Positions 9,955 to 21,839 of a stretch of 39,201 bases of DNA are shown piece after piece. The stretch is from Helochares maculicollis. Its lineage: Eukaryota > Arthropoda > Insecta > Coleoptera > Hydrophilidae. The stretch is from positions 1-39,201 of the forward strand of contig JAWQRO010000431.1 in assembly GCA_033557835.1 (NCBI GenBank). Direction: 5' to 3'. Under the pieces are notes generated by a model that made no database searches, had not been told where the DNA came from, and was given only the letters and a program-made list of their open reading frames with translations. Every line of letters starts with the position of its first letter. Position 1 is the stretch's first letter. Made by a program: the position numbers and the translations under genes.

Positions 9955-11929
9955 GTTAGTATCCCCAATGATTGATGAAAAAATTTATTTCAGCTTTCCG
10001 CAGTACACAAAAATAAATCATTTTTCTGTATTTGTTTTTGTTTGACTTGATATCATCATATTCATTTTTGTTGTCTTCAAAGAAAAAATGCGTTAGTTAA
10101 CCAACAAATAGAGCTGCATTAGATAAAATCGTGTCCATAGAGCCTTTATAGTTTAATTAAATAATCTGGATTCAATCTACGCATTGTACACGAGTTCATA
10201 TTATAATTAGGATGTCTGCACACATTTCAATTGGGGAAATCAGTTTTGAAACAGAGGACTGCATTACCGGAGAACCATTGTGCCTATTTAAATGTAAACG
10301 AAGGCTATCATACCTATTCATCTCCCCCTTTCTCTTTGATTAAATATAGTGTAACACCCTCCGTTGTTGCCACCCTCCTTTCACGGACTAACCACCCTCA
10401 ATAGTCAACCGATTCATCCCAACCCCTCTCCTTCATACATCCCTTCATTTAAATCATCAAGTTATCTGTCGGAAGCGACTATTAGCCCATTAGAATAATT
10501 ATTTCGTTTAGTTTGCATCCTGGCTTTTTCTGGCGTAGATGGAATATTCCTTATGCAGTCCCGGTGAAATTAGAAACGAAGCAACCCATTAACAATCAGG
10601 ATTTCTCGAAAATCCAGGAAACCGTTTTAAACGACTCGAGAATTTAAAAAACAACCCGAAAGATTTTCCCACAACACAGACTAAATGATGACAATGCAAT
10701 AAGGGGTGGTTTAGAGATAGGGAGCTCGAACTCGCTCAGTTTCAATGAATTTCCCTACGGAATAAACAGAGACGGATAGCACAGGGGTTGTAATTGTGAT
10801 GAAGTCAGCTCGACATCTTTATTAAGTAGTAAGTGAGCGTACAGAGCCATAAAGCCGACTAGAACATGTGGGTGTAACTCACTTTGAAACGCCAAACTAT
10901 GACCTATCGATTCCTAGAACGAGCTTTAATTTATAAGATGGCGAAACTGTAGCGACTTCGGAGTTTCAAGTAGGGTAAATCCTAAAATTTCATTGTTAAC
11001 ATTCTACAATTAGGCTTAGTAGTGACTTAGAAGTCCATGGCTGAAGTATGGTAGATATTTGTTAGATTTGCAGTTTAATATTTTGACTGCTTAGAAGATA
11101 AAATGAATATAAATTAAAATTATTCGATAGAATAAATAATAGCGCGCGGAGGTATGCTTCACAATGAAACTAGAGGTAAGGTTTATGTCTATTGGAGATA
11201 AAAGAGATTATTTAGCCAAAGTGCTTCGAATTGTTGAAATAAAACGACTATTTGAACATGTAACTATAAAATTATAGAAAACGTACATATAGTATGTTTA
11301 GGTTTGGATTTTTTTTTACTTGTTGATTTTGTTTCAGTTTAAAGAAAAAGTCTGCCTTGAAGGTTATTAAAAACTAGGTATTAAATAAAGGAGCGATAAA
11401 GATTTCCACGAACCTGATATATCATAAACTGTCCTTGAACTGCTTTTAGGAGTTTTCTTTTATCTGTTTTTTGTGTCAAATATTTCTTGGTGTTTGTGTT
11501 AGAAAATTATTTAAAAAGAAGACTATTAGATTAATCTAATTGTTAAAAATGAGATGACGTTTTAATGTAACCTTTAGTGAAAATATTCAATTTTCGTTAA
11601 AAAAACAGTTGTTGGTTGACTGTAGACGTTGTAATTGTTTCGTTAAACACAAAGACTCAAAAGTCCATACGATAACGCACAGGCAACGCCACTATTGAAA
11701 AATCTTTGAAATTTTAGAAAGCATCTTTTTTCAGACAATACCTATCAAACTTCAATGACAAAACATTAGTTCACAAATTACAGCGATTTAATATCGCAAA
11801 TCTGGAGAGAGTGAATGGATTCTACTATATGTAACTTCGTGTGTTGATTTAACATTACTTTTTGATGGGTGATTCACCATTACAGGCAAGTTTGGCTTGA
11901 TATGTACTACTGGGATTCTGTTCCATCGA

Positions 11930-12330
11930 GACAAACTTTGACAAAGGTCACACCATAAAATGGCTTCATATTAAAAAGAAAAACGAGTCCTCTCACCAAG
12001 ACAACGCGGTGCATCACCAATCGTTGGCTAGATGACCAACTTTCACGAAATACATTTGGAAGTGCTCCCGCACCCGTCACATTTGCCATATTTGACTGCC
12101 AGTCAATTTAACCTATTTGCAGATCTCAAAAATGGCTCCGGAAAGATATTTCGCTCAAATGAAGAGCTAATAGATGATACATAATTTTGAGACCAAAGAA
12201 ACATCGTACTATAAGAAAGATATGGAAATGTTAGAGAAGCGTTGGAATCTGTATATTGCTTTTGAAGGAGATTATGTCGACGAATAAAGTCGCATTTTGC
12301 CAAAAGTTGTTGTTTTATTGGATATTTTAC
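11930..12330 (+). mobile_element. Mariner transposase C-terminal fragment
   Basis: The + strand gives HQDNAVHHQSLAR near 11995-12035, a variant of the catalytic HDNA-xH motif. After stops come LQISKMAPERYFAQMKS and KKDMEMLEKRWNLYIAFEGDYVDE near 12120-12290, which match the end of mariner transposases (a 'LEKRW-xCI-xGDYxE' tail). The N-terminal half and clear inverted repeats are absent; an 'aaattaggcaacg' string at about 12361 could be a worn terminus. The lineage differs from the others or is too decayed to assign. Confidence 0.72.
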
Positions 12331-14571
12331 ATACTTCTCACTATATTGGCCCCGTGTCACAAATTAGGCAACGTTTTATAAGTATAATTTAGAAAGAAAT
12401 ATAATTTCTTAAGTTTTCGTTAAATCAAGCAACTGGAAATTAAGTATGAAGTCAGTAATTGTAAAGTTTACAAGATATCTGCGATGATTAATATTTCAAT
12501 GGTTCGTTTAAATAAATATCTTCCGCTTATAAGTAAATAGAGCTGCTTTCTGATAAGAGGTTCCTTTGTATTAGAAACTTTTTTATTTTTTATTCAAAAT
12601 TAGAACCGCACCTCCCCACATCTTAGCAACAGACTTCCATTTTCGGTATTCGCCGTATCCTTTCTTAGGTTTTCTAGATTCCTAGGATTTTTGGAGTCAA
12701 TGACCCCTTGATCTATTATCCGACAATTGTATCTGAGAGAGTCACCCAGAGAAGTATTCTTTCCAAAAATTGCACTTAAAAACCTGACGGTGATATTTCA
12801 CATTCTTGGAGTCCAACAAATTCTCGTTCTTCCAAGTTTCGTTCAAGGACAGTAAACTCTCTTCTGGGCCTAAATTCGCTGAATTAGTTATCAAACTCAA
12901 TTTAATAGCATTTTTGCCTAAACGTATACGACCGTAGATGAATCAGCAAAAGTGTGAATAAAGAATAGCAAGTAAATGCATCTGATGAAGCTATATTTCA
13001 TGATAATGCAACCCTACTGAATAAAAATTAATTTAAAACGCATGAAAACATAACATTATGAAAGGCAACTTAAAAACCAATCCAGAATATTTTTCATCAA
13101 TAATTAAATACAGATAAATCTGTAAAAGTATAAAAGTATGATCTAAAGATAATAGAACAAAAGTCAAAAACTCCCCTGGACTCAGGGTTACAAAATCCAA
13201 ATTTATGAATGCTGCAATTAATGTGAGACTCTTCTGGTTCATTCAAAGAATTATAATTTAAACTTTACTGATTTAAATTGATATTTCTTAAGTGCGATAT
13301 TTTAAAAATGCAGCTACCGATATATGAATACGACTAATAGTTTCAGAATTTTTCAGGAGCTTAGAGTTAAATAGCCAAATACTAAAAGCAAAATATGGAG
13401 TTTTCTGTAATGAAATCAAATGCTGCAATATTAAAAAGCTGAGATTAAGAAAATCAAAAGTAGGAAATAACATTGAAGTAATCAAGAATCACAGTTTACA
13501 AGATCCTAACTCTAAAGTTACAGACTAAAAATATAAAATTAAGCAGTACAAAATCTCGAACTAGAACTAATTGCTAATACTAAGTCTTAATTCTCGGTTA
13601 CTCAAGAATTTGAGCTGAAAAAAACAAAATCAGCCAGTTTTTTACTGTACGGATAAATATTCAACCAATATTTTTAAATAATTATAAAGTCTGATTTAGT
13701 CCTTAGTTATATATCAAACACCAAAATTTATTGAGAGTTGCAAGTTTTGCACGTGTAAGTTTATAATAACTGTTTCGTTTTTAATGTATCTTAAAGATTT
13801 CTTCTAATATTATTAGTGACGGAAACAAGCGTTTAAATCAAATCACAAATATTAATCATGATCAATTGTGATTGAATCTCGCAGATAAATATGAATTCGA
13901 ACAAATCCTTGCTAGTTATAATGATGATTTATAGAGCATCGTGATAAAGATTTTTAATCAATAGACAAGAAAGGGTCATGTTCATTTGAATGGGAAATCA
14001 ATATTTTGGCGACATTTTTGTAAAATAGGCAAAAAATACAAACAAATGGATAAATTAAACTGAAAACAAGTTACATAAAAATCCGTAAATATAAGAAAAC
14101 ACGAGAAGTCCCAGAAGAATACTAAAAAAATCAAAAGAAATCACAAGGAGCTGTTTCAGTTTATTTCGTTGAAAATCCTCGAGTAAGTATTTCGTCTTTG
14201 CCCCATCCGAAGCCGACATTTTGCTGAAGCGTAAAACATAAGAATCTTAACTCGACCAGCCGCAGTCAGGACGAACTACGGGTGGATTTTCCAAAAAACC
14301 ACCAAGAATCTTCTCCCTATTTCCACTATGTAAATGTCTCTGTCACTATAAATACAGAAGCAAGTTGCTCTTTAAGCGGGATTTGCAAACCATGAAAAAA
14401 TGTTGTTCCCCCAGAGAACTTTCAGCTATACATTTACAATAAAACCCCTCCAGTTATCATAGCAACCGGTGTTTATCGTCCTTCTTGCTCCAATCTTGCA
14501 GCAGTGGAGCCATCTTACTCTCATTAAACGGCTTAACGCTATCATTGCAAACGACATAAGCCGATTATGCT

Positions 14572-14585
14572 GTTGCTGTGGCAAC
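14572..14585. promoter_or_regulatory. Possible RFX X-box (palindromic site)
   Basis: The sequence GTTGCTGTGGCAAC is a near-perfect inverted repeat and differs by one base from the usual X-box form GTTGCC-N2-GGCAAC bound by RFX factors. It sits in a less AT-rich part of the intron about 430 bases before the next exon. It is a match to a short motif only, so chance is possible. Confidence 0.25.
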
Positions 14586-15003
14586 GCAACTCGTAATACT
14601 ACTATTTCTGCAGACAGGATGCTACGGCTGGCGGCTTGCAAAGGGTGAGGTAGGCAAAAGGGGTTTTCAATGCCCACTATTAAATAGTGGAACGGTTTCG
14701 GATTTTTTGTACGTTGATATATATTTTCTATTGTCAAATTTTATATCTTTAGCAAATCGAAGATTCATGTCTTCCAGGGATATCAGGGAGACTTTCAGAA
14801 GCTTGCCATCACTTTCTTTGTTTGCCGATTGGTGTCTCTTTTATCTCACCTCATACTTTACTCCGCTTCCATACATTCCTTCATGTATTACCCATCTACT
14901 CTTCCCTCCGAGGAAAAATGCTCCCTAAAACATCCATCTCTATCAATCTGTATGTACATAAAGTGGAAACAAAAATAATGAGCAACATGTGGTATTGTTT
15001 CAG

Positions 15004-15115
15004 GGATCCACCAGTTTTAAGGGCTTACAACAACACGGACGTAATCCTGCGGTTGCCAATGGGAAAAAGAATAAGAGATATCCGATGGCTTTCCGTCTGG
15101 TGCAGACGATTCACA
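15004..15115 (+). CDS. Skeletor: Skeletor-like gene, exon with end of DM13 domain 1
   Basis: The acceptor is TTTCAG at 15003 and the donor GTAAGT at 15116. The first base completes the Arg codon begun at 9953. The exon then encodes 37 residues: DPPVLRAYNNTDVILRLPMG, then KRIRDIRWLSVWCRRFT. The 'LP-G-I-DI-WLSVWCR-F' ending is the canonical close of a DM13 domain, including the conserved WC pair. The exon ends in phase 0, matching the exon at 36301. It is only 112 bp long and has no in-frame ATG or stop suited to a stand-alone gene. The overlapping frame at 14822-15193 reads through both splice sites and is not real. Confidence 0.92.
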
Positions 15116-15422
15116 GTAAGTTTCCAGACGAGACATTCCTTGTTTCTAGTTTCAAACAAAACCGCATCCGCAGATTCGGCTCCCGTCATTTGACTTGCGA
15201 TTGAAACTAATTGCTTAAACAATAGCTCTTTCTAAAATCGCTGATCGTGTCCATTACAAATATTTACTTATTTATTTATGTTATTATTCCGTGGTATTTC
15301 CAGAGTGATTAGAAACATGGCTAGTAACATTTTTATCGGGAATAAATCGCCGAAAATCTTATCACCGATGTTTCTTTGTTCAATTTATTTTACTGGAAAA
15401 GGTGCGTCATCTTATTTAACTA

Positions 15423-16614
15423 TTAGGTGTTGGAACTAATTCGTAGCGTTTGATGAGACATGGCGTGGTTATTACAGTTTTCTATTTTTACCTTCAGAAA
15501 CAAATTTATCGTTAAACAGCTGTTATTGTTAATAACAACAAATGGCAGCTATTTAATTATGTCGAAATTTATACCAAATAAAGTGTTTTTGCGTCGAGTT
15601 TTATGACATTCTTTTAATTTGAACAAAAGTGCTGCAGAAAGTCATCGGACTTTAGTAGAAGTTTACGGTGAACATGCTTTAGCTGATCAAACGTGTCGAA
15701 AATAGTTTGCGCGTTTTAGGAGTGGTGATTTTGATTTAGACGACAAGGAACGACCTGGACAGCCAAAAAAAATTGAAGATAAAGAATTGGAGGATTTACT
15801 CGAAGAAAATTCATGTCAAACACTTCAAGAGTTGTCTACATCTTTGGAGGTTGATTTATCCATGGTAGGAAAGTATCTTAAAGCTTTGGGAATGATCCAA
15901 AAGGAAGGAAATTGGATCCCATATGAATTAAAACCGAGAGACATTGAAAGACGTTTTATGACCTGTGAACTACTGCTTGCTCGGTACAAAAGAAAAAAGT
16001 TTTCTACATCGTATTGTTACTGGCGATGAAAAATGGACATATTACGACAATCCGAAACACAGAAGATCATGGGTTAAGCCCGGACAACCATCATCATCAG
16101 TGGCAAAACGCATCATTCATGGATCTAAGCTCCTCCTTTGTATTTGGTGGGATCAACAAGGTGTGGTTTATTATGAATTGTTAAAACCCAATGAAACCAT
16201 CACTGGGGATCGCTGCGGTTACAATTGATGCGTTTGAGTCGTGCATTGAAGGAAAAACGGCCGGAATGGAGCAAAAGGCACTATAAAGTTATTTTACTGC
16301 ACGACAATGCTCGACCTCACGTGGCGAAACCAGTGAAAACATAGCTGGAAACATTAAAATGGGAAGTCTTAACCCACCTGCCGTATTCTCCAGATATTGC
16401 CCCTTCGGATTACCACCTGTTTCGATCAATGGCTCATGGTTTATCAGGAGAAAAATTAAGTTTTTTCGACGGGGTATTCGACAGTTACCTGAAAAATGGG
16501 AAAAAGTAGTAGTAAGCAATGGGTAGTATTTTCAATAATGTAATTGTTTATTTTCATTTCAAATAAATCGTTATTTTTTAATAAAAAACGCTACGAATTA
16601 ATTCCAACACCTAA
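15423..16614 (+). mobile_element. Nearly full-length dead mariner, lineage C
   Basis: Terminal inverted repeats of about 28 bp (TTAGGTGTTGGAACTAATTC then GTAGCGTT on the left) match the right end with one mismatch. TA duplications lie at 15421-15422 and 16615-16616. The 1192-bp body encodes a + strand mariner transposase in broken frames. It shows QTLQELSTSLEVDLSMVGKY (helix-turn-helix), GNWIPYELKPRDIERRF, RIVTGDEKWTYYDNP (first catalytic Asp), WWDQQGVVYYELLKPNETIT, LLHDNARPHVAK (second Asp) and LPYSPDIAPSDYHLFRSMAH (third Asp in SDYHLF). Breaks include a frameshift near 16000, an indel near 16225 and a stop near 16347. The N-terminus is also decayed. The signature fits the mellifera-like mariners. 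Confidence 0.95.
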
Positions 16615-16899
16615 TATAACAGGAAAATTAGAAGACAGAGCAAAAATAAAAACTTTATCTTTTCTGTAAATGAAGGAATCGACTATTGTCCAATATTTTA
16701 CTGCTACGTTTGCAGTTTTATAGCATACTGAAGCTATACAAATATTTGTTTTGAATGAGCTCGCCTAACGGCTACTTTTTTATTGAGTTTGATTGAAAAT
16801 CAAGTTTTTCTTCTAATTGATTAAAAGAAATGAAGCTCATTCCAGATTGTTTGAAAATGTTCCCAGATAAAATGAAAAACATAATATATAAAAAAGGGG

Positions 16900-18130
16900 A
16901 AATGATGTTGGATGTCAAAAGTTAAAGAAAAGTACAGAAGAAATGGATATGTATTTGAGGTGTTGAAATATATTTATCCAGAAAAGTGGAAATGGAATAG
17001 AAAAGGCAAACTGAATGATAAAATTCTCAAAGAATACTTAGAAATGTTCTTGGAGGAACAAATAGATGTGATAAAAATTGAATATAGGCCAGACAAATTA
17101 ATTGTCATACATGACAAAATAATAAAAACAAGCTTTTGCCAGAAAATATGCAACAGAAGAGGTTTAAGACTACACCAGACCATTAGAGAAAAATGGTTGA
17201 GAATCCTACAAAAGCAACTAAAAAGGAGAAAATATTATATATGTTTGGTGATATCAACCACTGAGTGGACATTTAAATCAAAAGAAGAAGGAGTTGGAAT
17301 GGAAAATACGGAAAAGAATAAAAAAAAGTTTCAGCACAAAGTAGTCTATAAATACCCAAGAGACAACAAATCCATATCAGATTACTTCTTAGTTCATAAG
17401 GGATTATGAACCATTATCAAAGACAAATTTTAGAAGAGATTAGAATAAATCATAGTTTACTAACACTGACAAAACGAGCAAAAAAGTATTGAAGAAGCAA
17501 TAAGACTTATAGAGTAAAAAACAAAAAAGTAAGAGAGATATTTTAAAAGACATTAAAACAATCTACCGAAAAAGGAACAATACATAAGAGAAACTGATAG
17601 AATCGAACAAGAATGGGGAAAATTCAGAAACAGGCTGAGGAAGCAGTGGCGGTGGAAAGACAACTATGTTGTGGACAGAAGTAATAAGAAGAGAAAAAAA
17701 TCCAAAAAGAATGCATGGAAAATGTACCAGCCCTCGTATGACCCAACAGACAATGAAATATATAATACGTAATTGCGGAAGAGAAAAAAGCATGGAAAAT
17801 ATTCGGTGAGAAGATAGTACAGACTTAAGCTCTTTTTAGAAATTCTGAGAAAATTCAAAACAAGCAGAGCTACTACTTAAATAACATAAAAATAAAGATA
17901 GAAACAGAATTGGTTAAGAGTTCATAAGAAAATGGGGAACAAAAATAAAGAGTCACAAACATAAAATTAACGAAAGATATAGTATATATATGACACATAA
18001 GTCACGGAAAATGAGGTAAAAACCGCTGAAATGATAAAATAGACTGGGAAAAAAGAGTTCGAGCAACTTCTTAGGACAATCAAACAAGGGCCCGAACAAA
18101 TAAAAGGACCAGCAGGCAAATTAGGATCAT
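16900..18130 (+). mobile_element. Probable decayed LINE (endonuclease to RT linker)
   Basis: A 165-residue + strand frame at 16912-17409 is lysine-rich. It ends with a segment containing KKFQHKVVYKYPRDNKSISD then YFLVHKGL, resembling the end of a LINE apurinic endonuclease where a 'kyTW-xx-IDYxLV' block occurs. Downstream broken frames are rich in Lys, Arg and Glu, as in the linker before the reverse transcriptase, and reach IKQGPEQIKGPAGK near 18090, which may be a worn 'LKxGKAPGPDG' motif. No clear catalytic motif remains. The alternative is a low-complexity AT-rich frame with no protein history. Confidence 0.4.
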
Positions 18131-18498
18131 AATTTCAATCTAAAATAATCTGGAGTGTCTCCACTCAACATTCTCGTATAAAAATATGTCCTGTTTAAAA
18201 GTACCTGCGATTAATAATAACAAAACAACGAACACCTTTATGCAATGCAAATATTTTCAATTTTCATAATTTGGAGCTGAAACCATATATAAATGTATTC
18301 TTTGCGGTTTTTATTGGTTCTACGGAATCCTGACCAAAACTAAAAAGAAAGCAACTATTACTCTAAAAAGTTTGTTTGGGAGGAACAAATGGATTTGTTT
18401 CAAAACTAAACTATATACAATATGCGTGAATGCAATTGAATTTAGAATATTTAAATTTTTTGCCACAAATATGCGGGTCAATATAAAACTAACACAAA

Positions 18499-19450
18499 CT
18501 AGTTTGACCAACAAGTTTTGCGGTTCGATGAGAAAAAAACCCATTATAATGGCTAAATACACTTTTTATTCAGTATAGTCTCCCTGAACAATCAATACAC
18601 TTGTTCTAACAAGATCTTAATTTATGAATTCCATCCCTGAAGTGATAGTCTGGTAGGGCAACTATTAGTGAATACGGAGGATGCTCCAACAATTCGAACT
18701 TTAATTTATGGATTTAAGCCATTGCCAAAATGCTCTTGTCATGATGAAAAATAATATTTTCTTTTGCAAATCGGGTCTTTTTTCGCAATTTTTTTCCTTC
18801 GGCTAGTCTAAAAGGTTACAGCTATATTTGTTATTTTACCAGTTTGTAAGTAATCCACAAACAAAATTTCTTTCACATCCCAAACAACACCTTTTTGGTC
18901 GATTTATGGACACAACATCGTTTCGGAGCCTAAGAACCAGGTTCACATCACTCTTTAGTCTCTTGTTTTGATTTAGAATCATGGTAATAGATCTCAGTCT
19001 CATTTATAGTAATGAATTGACGCACAAAATCCACTTTATCCTTTCGAAAACGCTCTAAATGTTGTTGAGAAAGTCGCATTAGAATGTATTTTTCACTGTT
19101 AGGGAATACAGTACCCATTGTGCACACAGGTTTCTGAAACCAAATACTTCAGTCAAAATAATGCTTGTTTTGCCCAAAGACGATATCCTGTATTTTTTCT
19201 ACGATTTCTGGTGTTGTTGCTGTTTTTGAACGTTCTTGACATTCGTTAATAAATTTTCCTTGTTTTAAAGCCTTCCAAAAATAAAAAATCAATCACTGCA
19301 CGATTCTTGATTATTCATGATAAAAGAATACTGTGACACGTCAATACCAAATGGCTTGTAAACAAAGAATGATCTGACATTAAAACAAAACTTCACATAC
19401 GTTCAAATGAAGTATACCGTCATAACAAAAAAAGTTGATGAACAACCTAG
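18499..19450 (-). mobile_element. Mariner remnant, lineage A, copy 2
   Basis: The left end reads 'accaacaagttttgcggttc' and the right end 'gatgaacaacctag' then TA, both matching other lineage A copies. Inside, the antisense order is kept: the 3' untranslated block with 'tgaattccatccctgaagtg', pieces of the catalytic region near 18850-19050, and the N-terminal helix-turn-helix region near 19130-19300. It is about 950 bp, so a few hundred bases are missing, and no frame longer than a few dozen codons survives. It is dead. Confidence 0.8.
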
Positions 19451-20765
19451 TAAAAGATTCGGATTTAGGGAATGAATGTTGTCACTTTTAAGTTAGAGCC
19501 TTTACTCTAATGTTGGGGAAAATATTTTCTGGAGATAAATTCAAAATTAGCAATTCTGGGCGAGTCATTAAACTTATTGTTAATTGCATTAAAATTAAAT
19601 TCCAGGAAGCCTTGAATATGTTTATTTTTCATTTTAATTGGTAGTAAATATCTGACGATAATACATTAAGAATTTTTAAACAAGCTTTGACATAAACATA
19701 AAATTAAAATTCCGGTAACAATATCATCATTTCATACCTAATAATATTGATATATAAACAACCAAATTCTAAAATGCAAAGAAGCAAAGCTGAGAGTAAT
19801 TACTAGTATAATATGTAAGCAATTTACATGCCGGTGATGTGGAATAATAGATTCAAAAACTCGGTACAACACAGAAAGGATCATTACAGTTCTTCCAATA
19901 TCTTTGGCATATTTTTCCTTTTGTATAACATTCTACAAAAACATACCACACACTTGCGTTTATTCATGCAGAAGTATGGTAATAATGGTAGTGTTCAATC
20001 CTAGTTCAAACAACTCCTATTTAATACTCAGCATTCCAAAGGAACTAACCAATAAACATTTTTTTTATATTCTTAACACTATACTACGACGAAAAGTATG
20101 GGCAGATTAATGTTGGCCAACTTCATCTACTTTACTCGTGATATCACTTGCGGCTTACTAATTTACTTGCGTTACATTTTTTACAATTTTTTCTTCCAAA
20201 TACTAGATTGTCAAAAGAAATAATGCTAAAATCTCCACTTCATATTCACTTTCGTCATCAGAGATTTACCTCGTTGTTCAATTGTAGGCACTTGTTTAGT
20301 AAACCTTTGGCCGAATATAAGACGCGTACATTTCACACCTAGATATCATAATATTGATAAAAGTAGTTGAAATATTTTATAAGCGATTTGTTTAAAATTT
20401 TGTCTATTCCTTCCTCTATTGTTTTTGGAGTCATGCTTGCGCTGACTATTTATTTTTGGATCAGTATATGTACTTCTTTTAGTAGACTTAATAAATAAAT
20501 GAATAAAATAATTAAAACTCAATCATATCGATATCAACCTTATTCCGAACGTGGACTGGAATTTGTTATTAACGAACGCCTAGTTCTGATAACTTTGAAG
20601 CTTTGTTCGGCTTACAAACAGTTGCGAGTAATTATTTCGTATGTTGCCTGAAAACTATTTTCCTCAAAAAAAAATCCTTAAAATAGTCATGATTCAACAT
20701 ACCGAAACTGACTTTTTTAATCTTGAGCACAGCATCCAAATTTTAAATTTAAATTAACACTTTTT

Positions 20766-20812
20766 GCTCATTTCCCTTGTTAAAAAAAGGCAAGAGGGTA
20801 AAAAAAATGAGC
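20766..20812. repeat. Imperfect hairpin
   Basis: GCTCATTT at 20766-20773 pairs with AAATGAGC at 20805-20812. Inside that, CCCTTG can pair with CAAG-A-GGG, giving a stem of about 14 interrupted base pairs around an A-rich loop. A second perfect 8-bp inverted repeat with a 4-base loop, ACAAATGC / GCATTTGT, lies at 20853-20872. Both sit just left of the GC-rich block. They could be small-RNA-like folds, worn ends of a non-autonomous transposon, or chance. Confidence 0.35.
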
Positions 20813-20929
20813 GGAGACCTGAGCCAGCAAAGGGCTAGAAGCCATCCTCTTAACAAATGCGAATGCATTTGTAAAATTTTAAAATTACCATTTTATCTAA
20901 TATGTAATAAATACAACCCTCATGCCTGC

Positions 20930-21250
20930 TCCAAATTGTCTTTTTGAGTTCCAAATCACCTCATTACGCCCCGCTTCCCTCCAGAGCATCACATCGCGTT
21001 CCGTTGCGTATTGCTGCGTCATCCGAGCGCCCCGACGCGCGACGCGACGCGACTCGCCTCGTCTAAAGGTCCTCCAGTCCACCCCCCGACTATAACTTGA
21101 TTTGATTTAGTAGAGCGGTGTAAATGGAACCAGTTTAGCATGACGGGCACAACAGACGCAATGGGCCAGCAGAGTTAATCAGGACGGCCGTGACGCGTTC
21201 CGGGGAAGCCTGGAAAAATCCAGACGGGTGAAATTTACTGCGCGATATTT
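20930..21250. other. GC-rich non-coding block in the large intron
   Basis: This is the most GC-rich segment of the intron, including several CpG-rich words around 21020-21060 ('gacgcgcgacgcgacgcgac'). It has no mobile-element signature and no convincing frame; the short minus-strand frame at 20897-21082 is Arg-rich and looks like composition. Composition this unlike the surroundings suggests selection or a recent origin. An enhancer or an unannotated transcript start is possible. Confidence 0.4.
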
Positions 21251-21563
21251 TTCAAAAGCTTGAATTACTTATCCACTGCTTTGTGTGTGTTACTTCTACG
21301 CTTTTCTGAAACGCTTGTTGTTTGTTATTTCAGGTTATTCCGAGTTTTTACGCAAAGAAAGTTAATTTTGAAATAATACAAATAGGGTTTGTCTCTTTTT
21401 GTCCCGTTTTAATTGTTGTTGATTTTGTTAAACGATTCAATTTAAACCAGGCATTTGAATAGATGAGCTTGCTTTGCGATTCTGGGATCAATGCCCTTCA
21501 TAATTAAAAACTCTTATTTGTATTCTTTCTGCATTCAATGAAACTCGGGTGCATGCAGATGAT

Positions 21564-21571
21564 ATGCAAAT
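21564..21571 (+). promoter_or_regulatory. Octamer (POU-type) site
   Basis: ATGCAAAT is an exact match to the octamer bound by POU-domain factors. It is followed within 60 bases by a CCAAT-like word and homeodomain-like TTAATAA/GATTAATAAA words, and lies about 300 bases from the GC-rich block. An 8-base match alone is weak evidence; the clustering is what makes it worth noting. Confidence 0.2.
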
Positions 21572-21839
21572 ATTCATTTCGGCGAATCAGCCATAGCCAA
21601 TCAATGAGTTAATAATGTTTTCTGTGTGATTAATAAACAGGCCGTGATAATAATATTTAGCTTAGACTGAGTACAATAGAGTAATGGTACAAAACTTATC
21701 CTATGCTATTCCTATTCTCTATTTCTAAGTTTAATGGATAATTTAAAATTAATAAACATTATTGTTTTTTCTACATTGTAGATCCATATCAATTTTTACA
21801 AGATGTAATTTACAATAAGTTTTACCAGACAACAGCAGC

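Larger units (their letters stand above)
9955..15003. other. Intron between DM13-1 exons (about 5.05 kb)
   Basis: The donor GTTAGT at 9955 and the acceptor TTTCAG at 15003 join in frame, completing an Arg codon. Apart from a mariner C-terminal fragment near 12 kb, I found no coding or mobile-element signature in 9955-11900 or 12400-14400; these parts are AT-rich. 14440-14680 is less AT-rich and holds a palindromic site listed separately. Confidence 0.85.

Noticed and set aside
9677..10045. An open frame from an ATG before the exon to a stop after it
   Set aside because: It reads through the acceptor at 9725 and the donor at 9955. Only 9726-9954 carries DM13 sequence, and both flanks read like intron.
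6517..12457. An identical 18-base word (ATTAAGTATGAAGTCAGT) at 6517-6534 and 12440-12457
   Set aside because: The match does not extend into longer alignment on either side, and one 18-base repeat in 39 kb of AT-rich DNA is weak evidence.
14822..15204. Two overlapping + strand frames across the small exon
   Set aside because: Only 15004-15115 matches a DM13 ending with correct splice sites and phase; the rest is read-through or a shadow frame.
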